A stretch of 64,000 bases of DNA from NCBI GenBank assembly GCA_014058105.1, contig JACGCM010001798.1, positions 1,302,001 to 1,366,000 on the forward strand, read 5' to 3'. A program made the position numbers and the translations under genes. This stretch comes from Kingdonia uniflora. Taxonomy: Eukaryota; Streptophyta; Magnoliopsida; Ranunculales; Circaeasteraceae. How positions within the stretch are numbered: position 1 is the stretch's first letter; the number at the start of each line of letters is the position of its first letter. Below the pieces are notes generated by a model. It was not told the origin of the DNA, did not search any database, and was given only the letters and a program-made list of their open reading frames with translations. Below are positions 31,961 through 42,270 of the stretch, piece by piece.

Positions 31961-32445
31961 ATTTGTTGTTCTGGCCAAACTGAACATCTATACATTACAG
32001 TTCATTTGTTGTTTTGGCCAAACTGAACATCTATACATTACAGATCATTTGTTGCTTAGGCCAAACCGATCACCTATTACATTACAGATTGTTTGTTGCT
32101 TCGGCCAATCTGATCATCCATTTACATTATAGTTCATTTGTTGCTTAGGCCAAACCGATCACCTATTACATTACAGATTGTTTGTTGCTTCGACCAATCA
32201 GATCATCCATTTACGTTACAGTTCATTTATTGCTTTGACCAAACTGAACATCTATACATTACAGATCGTTTGTTGCTGAGACAAAACCGATTACCTAATA
32301 CATTACAGTTCGTTTGTTGTCGTTGCCAAACTGAACATCTATACATTTCAGGGTGATCATCTATACATTACAGTTCGATCACCTATTTCAATCATTTGTT
32401 GCTACGGCCAAATTGGTAATATATCACATTAAGAATTGCTTATAG
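31961..32445 (+). repeat. Tat-1 tandem repeat B, about 57-60-bp unit
   Basis: About eight units are built from ACATTACAG(A/T)TC(G/A)TTTGTTG, CTTCGGCCAATCTGATCATC and an AT-rich joint. Alternate units differ (CCAAACTGAACATC or CCAAACCGATCACC). Tat-2 has about ten units of the same family at 61955-62545. Confidence 0.85.
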
Positions 32446-32689
32446 CCTCAGCCAAACCGCTCTTCTATGTTCCCCTACGTTCGTTGCCTCAGCAACCATC
32501 TACTGCTCGATAATCTTTGAGATGATCCTATACAATAGATATTCCACTCGTACAACATTGCTGGTTTATCAAAAGGTTAGTACAGATCATTGCTCTAGAC
32601 AATCCTATTTTTGCAAACTCTATCTACTCTATTTTGTTTCATATACATAAACTTTATCGCATTCGTTACACCTCATTCCTCACTAGAGC

Positions 32690-33900
32690 TATCACTTGAA
32701 CCATTACCTAAATTAGAAAGTCCTGCAGCATCACATACATAGCCCCTATGCAGTCATTGAAACATAAAATCTGGAATTCTGCCCATAACAATTTCATTTC
32801 CATCTTTAACCATACTATGTTTAAGAGCTCCAATTTTGGCCACTATAGGGCCTAGATACTCAGACCGTATTTTCTCCATATCACACTGCGTAATTTTGTC
32901 AACTAAACCATCATATACCAGTTTACTTTCTACTTCCAATCTCTTGAACTCTTATGCGAAGAACAAAATCACCGTTGTCATCTCTCTCTCTCATACACAT
33001 CACCCACTTTACTTTTTACCTATTTGCATAGAACCAGATCGCTAAGTTTACTTTGCGCCTCCTTTAGCGTAGCCTTCAAATGATCACAACGTTTATCCAC
33101 TTGTCATGTTTCATTTTGCACATTAGAATTCCGATCTTTTAGCACTGTCATAAAATTGACCAAATGACAAACCAACGACATCGCCCATTCCACTTCATCC
33201 TCACAATAATGTTTATTTACCATCTTATCATCAAGATCTACCATAGCCTTCAATGGATCCACCTCCAATTTAGTATCCAAATCACGTAATCTTGTGTTCT
33301 TCGCTAAATGCTTTAAAATATCAAGATCTCGCATTTGAACAGTATGCTTTAACACATATACATTGTTCCATGACTTTTTCATGTGCTCGTTCTGCTGATC
33401 ACGGACCTCTTCCATCTTCTTAACCATCACATCAGCAATCAACCACAATACTTCATACTTAGAAGCGCGAGCCCGAGTATCAGCTATCTCCGCTTAAAGC
33501 ACATTTACTTAAAATTATAAATCTTTCACATTATTACCTTCCTCCTCTAATTTTGCCAACAGTTCTGTAATTAAAACTCGTGCAGATGCCAACTCTGCCC
33601 CCTGCTGGCTCGCTTGCCTCGAGCTACCTGAAAGTTTAACCTCTTTCTTTCTTATAATTTCTCTTAACTCCTCTATCTTTCTCAGTCCGCTGGCTAGATC
33701 TACCTTTTTCTTTTGTAGTTCCTCAGACAATTGAGCCCCTACATTTCATTCTTGTAATATCTCTGCCTTCATGTTTTCCTCTACTCCACTAGCATTTTGT
33801 AGTGCCTCCTTACACGAACTTAGCTTAGCGTTCAATTGTCCATTTTGATTGCGTATAGTGACACATCGATTTTGAATAACTATCAGTTCCACCTGTCATA
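32690..33900 (-). pseudogene. Tat-1 antisense coding region, C-terminal coiled-coil part
   Basis: Minus-strand frames read KKKVDLASGLRKIEELREII, AELASARVLITELLAKLEEE, VMVKKMEEVRDQQNEHMKKS, and end CDMEKIRSEYLGPIVAKIGA with GRIPDFM. Heptad-like leucine and charged residues suggest coiled coil. The C-terminal stretch has a homologue in Tat-2 at 62727-63000 (CDMQLVRTKYLERIIPKIGA, ARVPELM). Conservation on this strand in two copies supports real past coding. Several stops, for example near 33513 and 33100, interrupt it. Confidence 0.65.
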
Positions 33901-34204
33901 ACAGTTTACATTTATAATAGTTCGATTATACCAATAGATTATATGTCATAGTTAACAAGTTTAAATCAAGAACATGGTATCTGGATAATATCGATGCATC
34001 ATTCAGTTCATTATCACAGAGAATAGATTTCATTTATCATCAACAACAGTATACAACGGTCTCACACAAATGCATGGCCAATAAAAGAAAAGCGAGACTA
34101 CCGAATTTTTGATTCTTCAAGAAACGAGAAGATTGCCCTTTCTCTTTCAAACTCTTTTAATTCATTACTTGCACGTCTAGCAGAGTGGTAAAGGTTACCA
34201 CCTC

Positions 34205-35220
34205 CTACTGACGTTGTTTATGCTGCAATTGGGGTATCAGGTTTTTGACCACCTCCTCACCCTCTTCAGATGACAGTTCCCTCGGCCTTCGAATGGGTTT
34301 ATCACCAACAATTTCTCCATCACCTTTGGTAAACCACATATTCTCAGCCTTGGCGTTCTCTACATCAAAATCCTTCCAGCATCCTATCACGAACTTTCTA
34401 AATTCGATCTTTACCCTAGACAGTTCTTCCCCATAAAAATTAATAATACTATCTATATGACACTCATGTTCTGCTCGAGCAGTGACTTTTGCTCGTGACG
34501 GATATAGATATTCCTTCAATGTCATATGCGCTTTATGTAGCCGTTGACGCGTTTGTTTCTGCAATAGATCTAAAGCCCTCAAATTAGCTTCCACCTTCAT
34601 TCGAACAGCCACTTCTTTCAACAACTACATTGCTAAAGACATTATTTGCTCCACGTGCTGCAATAACTCATCCTGTAATACCTTTAATTTAGCCTCTAAT
34701 TTCTTTTGCACCCCTTTTGCTCTATCCTTATCCTGAAAAATATAATTTTCATGCCCCTCCGATCCTACATAAAGCCAAACACATCAGATAAAAGTTCTAC
34801 ATCACCCCATACAACAGACACACCAACTCGAGCATAACACTTTCTCACCTCTAAACTATGACGATTACGTGCTTCTTGAGCTAAAAACATAACTCGGGAT
34901 AGGTCTTGAACTACACCTTTCTCCTTCAAAAGCTCTACATAAGCTTCTTTTAACCCTCATTTACTATCTACTTCGACCTCAAAATATAATGTCAGAGCTA
35001 TTAACATACCTTAACACCTAGCTCTATCACTCGGGTCATTAAAATAAGTTAACTCTTTTGGATTTCGAACTAACACCCCCCTTTCCTCTTCCTTTCTTAA
35101 CACCTCATTCCTTTCTATTTTTATCTTAGCATAACTACACTGAAGATCATATAACTCTTTAAAAGTTTTATCTGAATTAAACTTAAATTTCCTTCTCTCA
35201 TACTCAGCTTTATTAAGCAC
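34205..35220 (-). pseudogene. Tat-1 antisense coding region, middle coiled-coil exons
   Basis: Frames at 35220-35011 (YERRKFKFNSDKTFKELYDL, KIKIERNEVLRKEEERG) and 34624-34205 (MLKEVAVRMKVEANLRALDL, FRKFVIGCWKDFDVENAKAE, ending LIPQLQHKQRQ) are separated by shorter coding-like pieces near 34850 and donor/acceptor-like sites. The second frame ends in its own stop, so this could be the end of one antisense gene and 32690-33900 another. Confidence 0.55.
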
Positions 35221-35471
35221 CTATTGAATACGAGCCATGGAGTTCCTCGCTCTACTCAACGATCTCTCCAGTTCAGAGTTAGTTTTTCTCTATCGTTCTA
35301 TCTCCTACACAGAGTACAAATACCTTGTTATCATACAGACATTAAATATATACATATTACAAAATCATCACTCCAACTTAAACAAAGTATATTAATACAG
35401 AGCATAGTCCCATCAACATCACACAAATTGCATAAAGTCAAAAATAGAATACCACAGAAGGTTTAGAGATT

Positions 35472-36673
35472 CTAGTTGATGTCTACCTCTAATGGAGCAT
35501 CTAACAACGTCCCCACATGTTGGACTGGATCAGTAGGTTTCAAAAACATATCATATGTCTTCCCAGGAAGAACTGGTTTAGTACGTTCTGATAGAGGGTT
35601 CAATATTTTCTCACCAGATCGGACCGGCTCACCATTTCCTAGTAGGAGGTCCAACGTTTTCTCCGACATCATAACAACATCAGACATCCTTTCATCTGCA
35701 GCCTTAGAAGGGAAGACTATTTCCTTATATTTGCCAGCCCGGCCTAGCTAGACATCCTCGGGACTCAATCTAAAGTCATAGTAAGATTGGATGAAGTGGT
35801 CCCTTTCGACTAAAAGAGCGGCGACTGATTTTGTCATCACATCATCATGCCCTACCAGATCGTTATGCTTTTTTGCAAGCTCTGCAGCCGCTGACGCATC
35901 CTCAGCTCTCCTATCTTTCTCTTGCTTGAGCTTCGCTTCGAGCTCCTTCATACGAGCCTCTTGAGCTTTAAACTTTACCATCAGAGCCCCAAACTCTTGG
36001 CCCCGCTTATCCAGACACTGGGTTTCCCCCTTCAGTAGTATTAAGTGTTGCCAGTACAAAAATACATAAAGAAAAATTCAGCAAAATAGTTTCAGACCTC
36101 ATACAATAACAATGACAGAGTCCATGACGTACCGCAAAAGTATGCTCGTGGTACTCATCCTCGAGCTGCTTTGGATTTGTCCCAGCTAGCAGACAATATT
36201 TCACTTCAAGATCTTTCATCTTAGCAGAAGCAAGATGATTAGTTCGTAAACTTCCTTCTTCCTCATGGCATTTTCTCTTATTCAAGCTCTTTTCCGCATC
36301 AACAGGAGCAACCACACTCACTTCCACTCCTCCTCCCCGACGCTAGAAACAGTCTTTACGACCTCCCGTTCTGTGGCAACTACACTAGAAATAGATGTAC
36401 TCTGTCGAACCAACTTCCCCGACCTCTGAGTATTCCATTTCGTGGTTTGATGTACAGGAGGTAGAGGACTAAGAACATCAGCAAAAGTCAAGATAGCTTT
36501 TCCCTCAGCCATTGCCAGTTTCTCCTGCGATCGTGGAACTTTGAGTACTGTAGAATCTACCCTTCTATATATACAGATACCCAACTCACTGAGTACCTAC
36601 TTTAGATTGCCCTGGTCTCGAGCAAAACAATCGAACATGTTGGCCTTGTCTAGTGTAGATGAAGGTTTAGGTT
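35472..36673 (-). pseudogene. Tat-1 antisense gene, exons 2 and 3
   Basis: Exon 2 starts at an acceptor (TTGTATTGGCAG, 36674-36676) in the phase set by exon 1. It reads KPKPSSTLDKANMFDCFARD, then after one TAG continues through LAMAEGKAILTFADVLSPLP. A one-base shift near 36325 leads to VVAPVDAEKSLNKRKCHEEE and EDEYHEHTFA before a GTACGT donor near 36132. The next exon (36059-35748) has a strong coiled coil, FKAQEARMKELEAKLKQEKD and AAAELAKKHNDLV. It runs on to 35472 with SDVVMMSEKTLDLLLGNGEP. Confidence 0.6.
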
Positions 36674-36756
36674 CTGCCAATACAAGGAACAAAATATTTC
36701 ATAACAACGCGAAGACATGCTTATTGTTTATTTAAAGATTGGTCAACATTACTTAC

Positions 36757-37603
36757 TCAGATTATAATATTTATGATTCAGTTCGAGCACTGGTTCATCT
36801 GGAACCTGCATACAGTTACCCTCTACCCATACCAGATGGTCATTCCATGGTCTACCCGCAGATTCAAAATCAAAGAATTTTGGCCTAGATGAATCACTAG
36901 GCAGGTAACCACTACTTCGACCTTTCATATATTTCCACTTATAGAATTTTAGCACATCTTCAGCTACGAACTGTTTAACAGTCCATTCCTTCCTCTATTT
37001 TTTGTTCAGTGCCTTACATACCCTCATCATCTCATAAACATTTCCATTTAACTAAGCAGGGCAACATTGTAACACATTCATAACCCCTTTCTAAAAGTAG
37101 GTCAGAGGAATTCTAAGGCCATATACAACCTGATTCAAGAAGTACAAAAACCCATCCCTCGGGCCTGAGATCCCGAGACCATTGCAATACGAGAGATTAA
37201 CCTCTTCATCAATCCCTCTATCCTTCTTCCACTTCTCCAAGCATAGGACTTAGTAGTATACAGCCTCCTCCCCTTTACCGGGGATATAGGCCCTGAACCA
37301 TAGACCTTGTTCCTCCACATAACTTCTCCATTCTCCCTGTAGTTTCTTTTTATATTTTAAGTATTTTGTCCCTACATCTACCCCCTTTGGGTATATAATA
37401 ATAGCTTTCTTTTTCTCTTTTCTATCCTCCATCTCTATCACCTCCTCAGTTTTACTGGGCACCCCAAACTCTTTGTTTATCTCTATGCTATTCACAATTT
37501 CCTCCATAATACTACACTCGTCCCCCCTCCCTGAAGACGATGCTTCCTCAAAATTGGACGATACTAAAAATTTACTAGTGGGAATATTAGGTTTAGAACG
37601 CAT
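36757..37603 (-). pseudogene. Tat-1 antisense gene, exon 1 (putative PF04195-like domain)
   Basis: The minus-strand frame starts at ATG 37603 (MRSKPNIPTSKFLVSSNFEE) and ends at an ideal donor, CTGA/GTAAGT, at 36757/36756. After an acidic N-terminus it contains GLGISGPRDGFLYFLNQVVY, GLRIPLTYF, VLQCCPA, YEMMRVCKALNKK, KFYKWKYMKGRSSGY and FFDFESAGRPWNDHLVWVEG. That order resembles the 'putative gypsy-type transposon' family (PF04195), which is known next to plant gypsy elements. Three or four stops, some C-to-T type, lie in the same frame. Exon 1 and exon 2 join in phase. Its job is unknown; antisense reading frames between pol and 3' LTR are known in Tat relatives such as Grande. Confidence 0.6.
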
Positions 37604-37609
37604 ACTGGA

Positions 37610-40030
37610 CCTACAGATACATAAACATATTTTATCATTATCTCTATACTACATATAGTAAAAACAAAGCCAACTTCTACCCAGTCAACACTTCTATTTT
37701 ACAAATTCCCAAAACAAAAGCAAAAAAAAACAAAAAATCATTAATTTTAAATTTCCCCCTTCTTCTCCAAACACATATTTTATCTCTCTAACAGTCTATT
37801 CATATACCTAAACTTATACCCTTCATTTTTATTTAAAACCCCCCAAAACCCCTACATTATTAGATACATATATCAAATAGGTTATTACACAACAAATAGG
37901 TTACTACACATATTAAACAGGTTACTATATAACAAACAGGTTACTTCACATATCAAACGGATTACTACAAATATCATCCAGATAACTAAACAAATCAACC
38001 GGACAAAGCTTTATATTGCCAACATGTACATGAAGAATAACAGTCTTTTGCTTTGGCCGAATGTCTTGCCGAAATTGAGCACTCCCATCGCTTCCCCGAC
38101 AGTTTTCTATCACCTAATGAAGATTTTTGGCTAAAATAATACTCAGAGCTCAAACGTTTCCTCTCCTTGGAAGTAAGATTGACACAATTTTTTTTCCTCT
38201 GAAACTGTAGCTAATTTATGAGGGAGAGAGAGTCACATTTTTATACTCTCCCTCAGTTTGTGAAATGACGGCTCCTTCAAATACATGTCCGTCACCCCTG
38301 CTGTCTCTACAGGCACGACTTTTCGGTTAACATCATTATCATGACTTCTATGATAATGTCTGTCATCATCACGTTTGCCTCTATTTTTTGCCATTAAAAA
38401 TTTTGCACCTCTTCCTCAATACAGTACAACACGAACAATCACCTTACTTTTATATTTTACCAAGATCGTACAACTTTTCTAAAATAGATCAATATTCAAA
38501 ATTTGAAGATATCAATATAGTTGTTAAAATCCTACAACTGTCTCCCACAATATCCATACACAAATCGTAAAATAGAATACTTTATTTTTATTCAATCAGA
38601 TCGAGACATCACATTTATTTATTCTCTCAAGATTCCTCATCTTACATTTATTCAAACCCAACCACAGAATACTCAAAAATAGATTACTTATTACAAGCTC
38701 CCATGCTTCGAGCTTACCGGGTTCAACAATTACATCTAAAGTAACCTCGATGGTACGCCTCCACACACATAATTATCTCTTCATTTGCTGCCCTTGCATC
38801 CTGTTCAACGATCTTGTCACACACAAGCTGTCAAACAATCAGTTCCCGCACCGTAGCACTCACCAACGACCTCTAAAACACATCGCACCAAAAAAAGCGA
38901 TTAAACTCTACACGCTTACCTTCGTCATCCAGTCCAACCAGATTCAACGGCCATGCTGGAAATACAACATTATACGGCAATTTGATGAAAATATCGCTCA
39001 CAAAGTTCAGCAACCTTAATATGGAAATGACCATCTGCTGTTTGATAAGTATACTAAGAACGAGTCCTCACCATATTCACACTACCTTCAGGGCAAAGTT
39101 ATACCTGCCGAAGATACCAATAGTAATAGCAACGAATCACTATTTATAGCCAAGAAAAAGATCTCTGCAAATCCAAATCACCCCACAGATTCTGCTGAGC
39201 AAAATACTTTTTACGAACATTTTCGGGACAGTAAAATATCACCGACAAATACGACATATTATGACAACTATTCTTTCCATTATATGAAATATCTCCTCAG
39301 ATTCTATACGAACAAATATAAAAATGGCAACATACAAGATCACGTCAATCTAGCAATAGCACCTACAGATCAATGCCTACCCTTTCTCACAGTTCCAAAT
39401 ACTCTGTCATCCAGTTCAAGTACACAGATCGCACAAAACAATATATAGTTACTTCCTGATGAGTTACCTTACAGAAATCATCTACGTCTTATCACCACAT
39501 TTTTTTTAACTCCTCTCAATTTTTAAACTCAGTTATAATTACCATTTACTCTCATACATACGAAACTCCTTACAACTCGATTTTCCCTATCATACCCGAT
39601 GATACCTAACTCCTATTTTATAGACAACAAACTACACAAACAAGTTCGTGAAAAAGAATCATGACCTCAGAGGTATCATGATTCTTATTGAGAATCATGA
39701 CCTCAGAGCGCAGTTATTTCATTAAGTTTGAAATTTTCTTTCCAGGATACTTTACAGATAATATAATATTCTCAATAATTACAACAGATTATATCGCAAA
39801 GTTACAGTTCAAATTGCTTTTTAGAAATTAACAGAGAAGATGATAAAAAACTGAAGCAATTTGTAAACACTGATCACATGCTGCAAGTCCCAGGAAATAG
39901 TCAGAACTAGAAATCACAGGTGAAAGATCTTCTTCATGGCTAAATTTTATGGCCCATTAAAGAAAATGATCATCTGCATCTTCCCACCTCTTTCACCATA
40001 ACCCCCACCTCCTCGCATGCTAGAGACAGA
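37610..40030. other. Tat-1 noncoding stretch between antisense genes
   Basis: AT-rich, with a short array of ATATCAAACAGGTTACTACA-type repeats at about 37860-37990 and the duplicated phrase GAATCATGACCTCAGAG at about 39655-39705. It probably holds the antisense promoter or leader. No further gene was recognised. Confidence 0.45.
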
Positions 40031-40039
40031 TGAATGATC

Positions 40040-40387
40040 TTATTTCTTCAGCAAGACCCACTCATTAGTAGGGTACCGGCGAGACTCCCTCAGACAAATG
40101 CCTGCTGCTTCATCTTCAGTTATCACAACCTCCTCCACCAACAGCCGAAGACCGTTTCGGTATTCCGCCTTAGATGTCAGCAGATAATGGAAATGTACCA
40201 TTTGATAATAGTTATCCCCCGCCTCCATCACTTCTTCATATGACATGTGATAATATGTGGGAGATACCGAAATTGGAGTAGGCATATGCAACGGGTAATA
40301 TCCAAGGTACCTGACGCGCAGCTCTTCCATCTTCCTCTGAATCCTAGACTCTCGAGCCTGAGTCCTTGTCGTTACAATCCTGTCCAC
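40040..40387 (-). CDS. Small antisense frame near the Tat-1 3' LTR, 115 residues
   Basis: The frame is open from MDRIVTTRTQARESRIQRKM to EWVLLKK on the minus strand, about 320 bp inside the 3' LTR. It is highly charged, with YYPLHMPTPISVSPTYYHMS in the middle. No family is recognised. It could be a second antisense gene or a far upstream exon of the one at 37603. The matching part of Tat-2 is outside the window, so conservation cannot be judged. Confidence 0.4.
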   Translation of the reverse strand: MDRIVTTRTQARESRIQRKMEELRVRYLGYYPLHMPTPISVSPTYYHMSYEEVMEAGDNYYQMVHFHYLLTSKAEYRNGLRLLVEEVVITEDEAAGICLRESRRYPTNEWVLLKK

Positions 40388-40692
40388 TGAAGAACAATCT
40401 CAAGTACAAATATAGAATACAGAGAGGACAGAAGTTAGAGACGAGGACTTGACTTTCCCAAACTCAATAAAGACTATTTTTTATACTCAAAGCCGATTTT
40501 CCAAATTCCCAATGTCAGAAAGATTCCCCATGCAACAATATTTGACTACAGTCATTGGTTCTAGGAAACCCAATAGATACCAACAGATACATATGAATAT
40601 ACATGGGGAATGATTCCCAGATTTTAATTGTAGCATTAATGGTACTTCTCAACCAACACCACTCACCCGCAAGGTTTCTCGTACTATTGGCT

Positions 40693-40705
40693 GAGAGGGA
40701 GCGGT
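40693..40705 (+). other. Tat-1 polypurine tract
   Basis: GAGAGGGAGCGGT lies directly before the TG of the 3' LTR, the position where plus-strand DNA synthesis starts. Confidence 0.7.
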
Positions 40706-41448
40706 TGTAGTGGCTTATTCCGCATATCAAACTCATACTTCATCTTCGAACTAAATACAAACTTTTGATCTCACCAACAGAGCTTGTGGCACGTAAAAAA
40801 TCAAGACAACAACATCAAGAAACAAATACAACACGAATTTCTCAACCAACACCACTCGTCTATGAGGCTCCTCGTGCTATTAGTTGAGAGCCATCTTGTA
40901 ATAACTTATTTGGTATCTCGGACTCAAGCTTCATCCTCGACCTCATCAACATACAGGAAAAACTACTAAAGACATATTCAATATTCCTCAGTTCGAGTCT
41001 TCCCTTTTGACCTCCATATCGACAGTTCAATTTATGCAAGTGTACAGTCATCAATAGAGCCATTGTACAGCAACAGAGATTAGGACGTTACATAATCTGG
41101 TTAAAGAGTATCTTATATATACTTTGTAATGTCCATCATTAAGAATCTTAATGATTATCAAACGGTCATGTTATTAGACCTTTAAATAGGACCATAGAGC
41201 TACAGAGAAAGGGGAGAGGGATATCAAGAAAGTTTATCAAAAACTAGTCAGAGCATTCTTTGTAATAACTAGCAATCATTAAATAAGATCTCTCTTATCT
41301 TCTAAATCCTCAAGAGAGGTCATGGTTTTTAACCTATTCAAAGGTTTTCCACGCTAAACTTTGTGTTAGCAATTACTACTTATTCGTTATTGTTCTGATT
41401 ATCTTTGGTATAAAGGCTAAGTCCGAATCTCAGAATTAGGCTATTATA
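40706..41448 (+). repeat. Tat-1 3' LTR, about 743 bp
   Basis: It matches 19877-20617 throughout. Its TATA box is damaged (CCTTTAAATAGG) and its end reads ATTATA where the 5' copy has ATTACA. It holds the same internal duplication of LTR start plus outside sequence, offset by 193 bp. Confidence 0.9.
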
Positions 41449-41451
41449 ACA

Positions 41452-42270
41452 GATAACACCATCTCTAAACCACTCAGGGCACATGCCATATTAGCTATGC
41501 GCGCTGACCTTAAGCCGAAGCTGAAATTTTAGCATTTCCATGGCGGAACTCCATATAATTTATGGACGAGCTGCGAAAAACATTTTGGTCTACAGCAGGC
41601 CCTAATGAACTATAAGAAACATAACCGCTGGAACAATTTGAGGCTATGTGACTTTAAGACTGTAGCTACCTATAATTCAGCACTACAGAAGATAATTACA
41701 GCTAGGAGGCTTAATAACGATTATGTCTTCGCGAAAGAGGTTTTGCAAAACATTCTTTCCATATTTCCACATTCACAGGCTGCTCTTAGGGGTCAGTATG
41801 CAAAAATGGAATTTAGTTATCCTAGAGATCTGATCTAACTCTTGCTCGCGATAGAACAAGATGGCATATTTGTTTTTTGGGAAAAGCATGAGGTTTCCCC
41901 CTATGAGGATGGAGCAGTTGCGCGGAAGATCTTATCTCATGACAAAGACAACCGTGAAAGGGGTTCTAGAAGTGGGATGACGACTGAAGGCAGGAAGCAG
42001 GGATTCTTGGGCCCTCAGAGGCATAATAGGTTTTAAAAGGTTGGTCAACCACAAATACCAAAGAAAATTAGGAAGCAAGATTTAGAATCTCCTTGCTTGA
42101 GATGTGGGACAGCTGGACACTGGGTTCGCGATTGCAAGACACCATGGGTGCCTAGAGTCAAAGTCCATGCTAACCACATCACCACTAATATATCTTCTGT
42201 CACTACAAAGTTAGCAGCGTCAGACTTCTTTAGTGATAGTGATGCCAGCTTGGATCAACATATGGAGTAA
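41452..42270 (+). pseudogene. Copia-2 Gag, remainder after the Tat-1 insertion
   Basis: The sequence continues the N-terminus at 19752: NTISKPLRAHAILAMRADLK, FHGGTPYNLWTSCEKHFGLQ, NNLRLCDFKTVATYNSALQK. This is a UBN2-type Gag. A zinc knuckle, CLRCGTAGHWVRDC, starts at 42094. Stops near 41531 and 41836 break the frame. Confidence 0.85.

Larger units (their letters stand above)
19877..41448 (+). mobile_element. Tat-1: Ty3/gypsy Tat-lineage retrotransposon
   Basis: The LTRs are 19877-20617 and 40706-41448. The domain order is Gag, protease, RT, RNase H, a second RNase H of the archaeal-like type, then integrase. Tandem repeats and a long antisense coding region follow before the 3' LTR. Two RNase H domains with integrase last identify the Tat lineage (relatives of Ogre, Retand and Grande). 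Without the CACTA insert it is about 16 kb. Flanking bases (GTACA, then ACAGA or TAACA) do not give a clean target duplication, and the expected CA at the 3' end reads TA. It sits inside the Copia-2 gag gene. Confidence 0.9.

Noticed and set aside
31961..32445. CRISPR-like array of regularly spaced repeats
   Set aside because: The units are contiguous tandem repeats of a Tat element in plant nuclear DNA, without unique spacers or cas genes.
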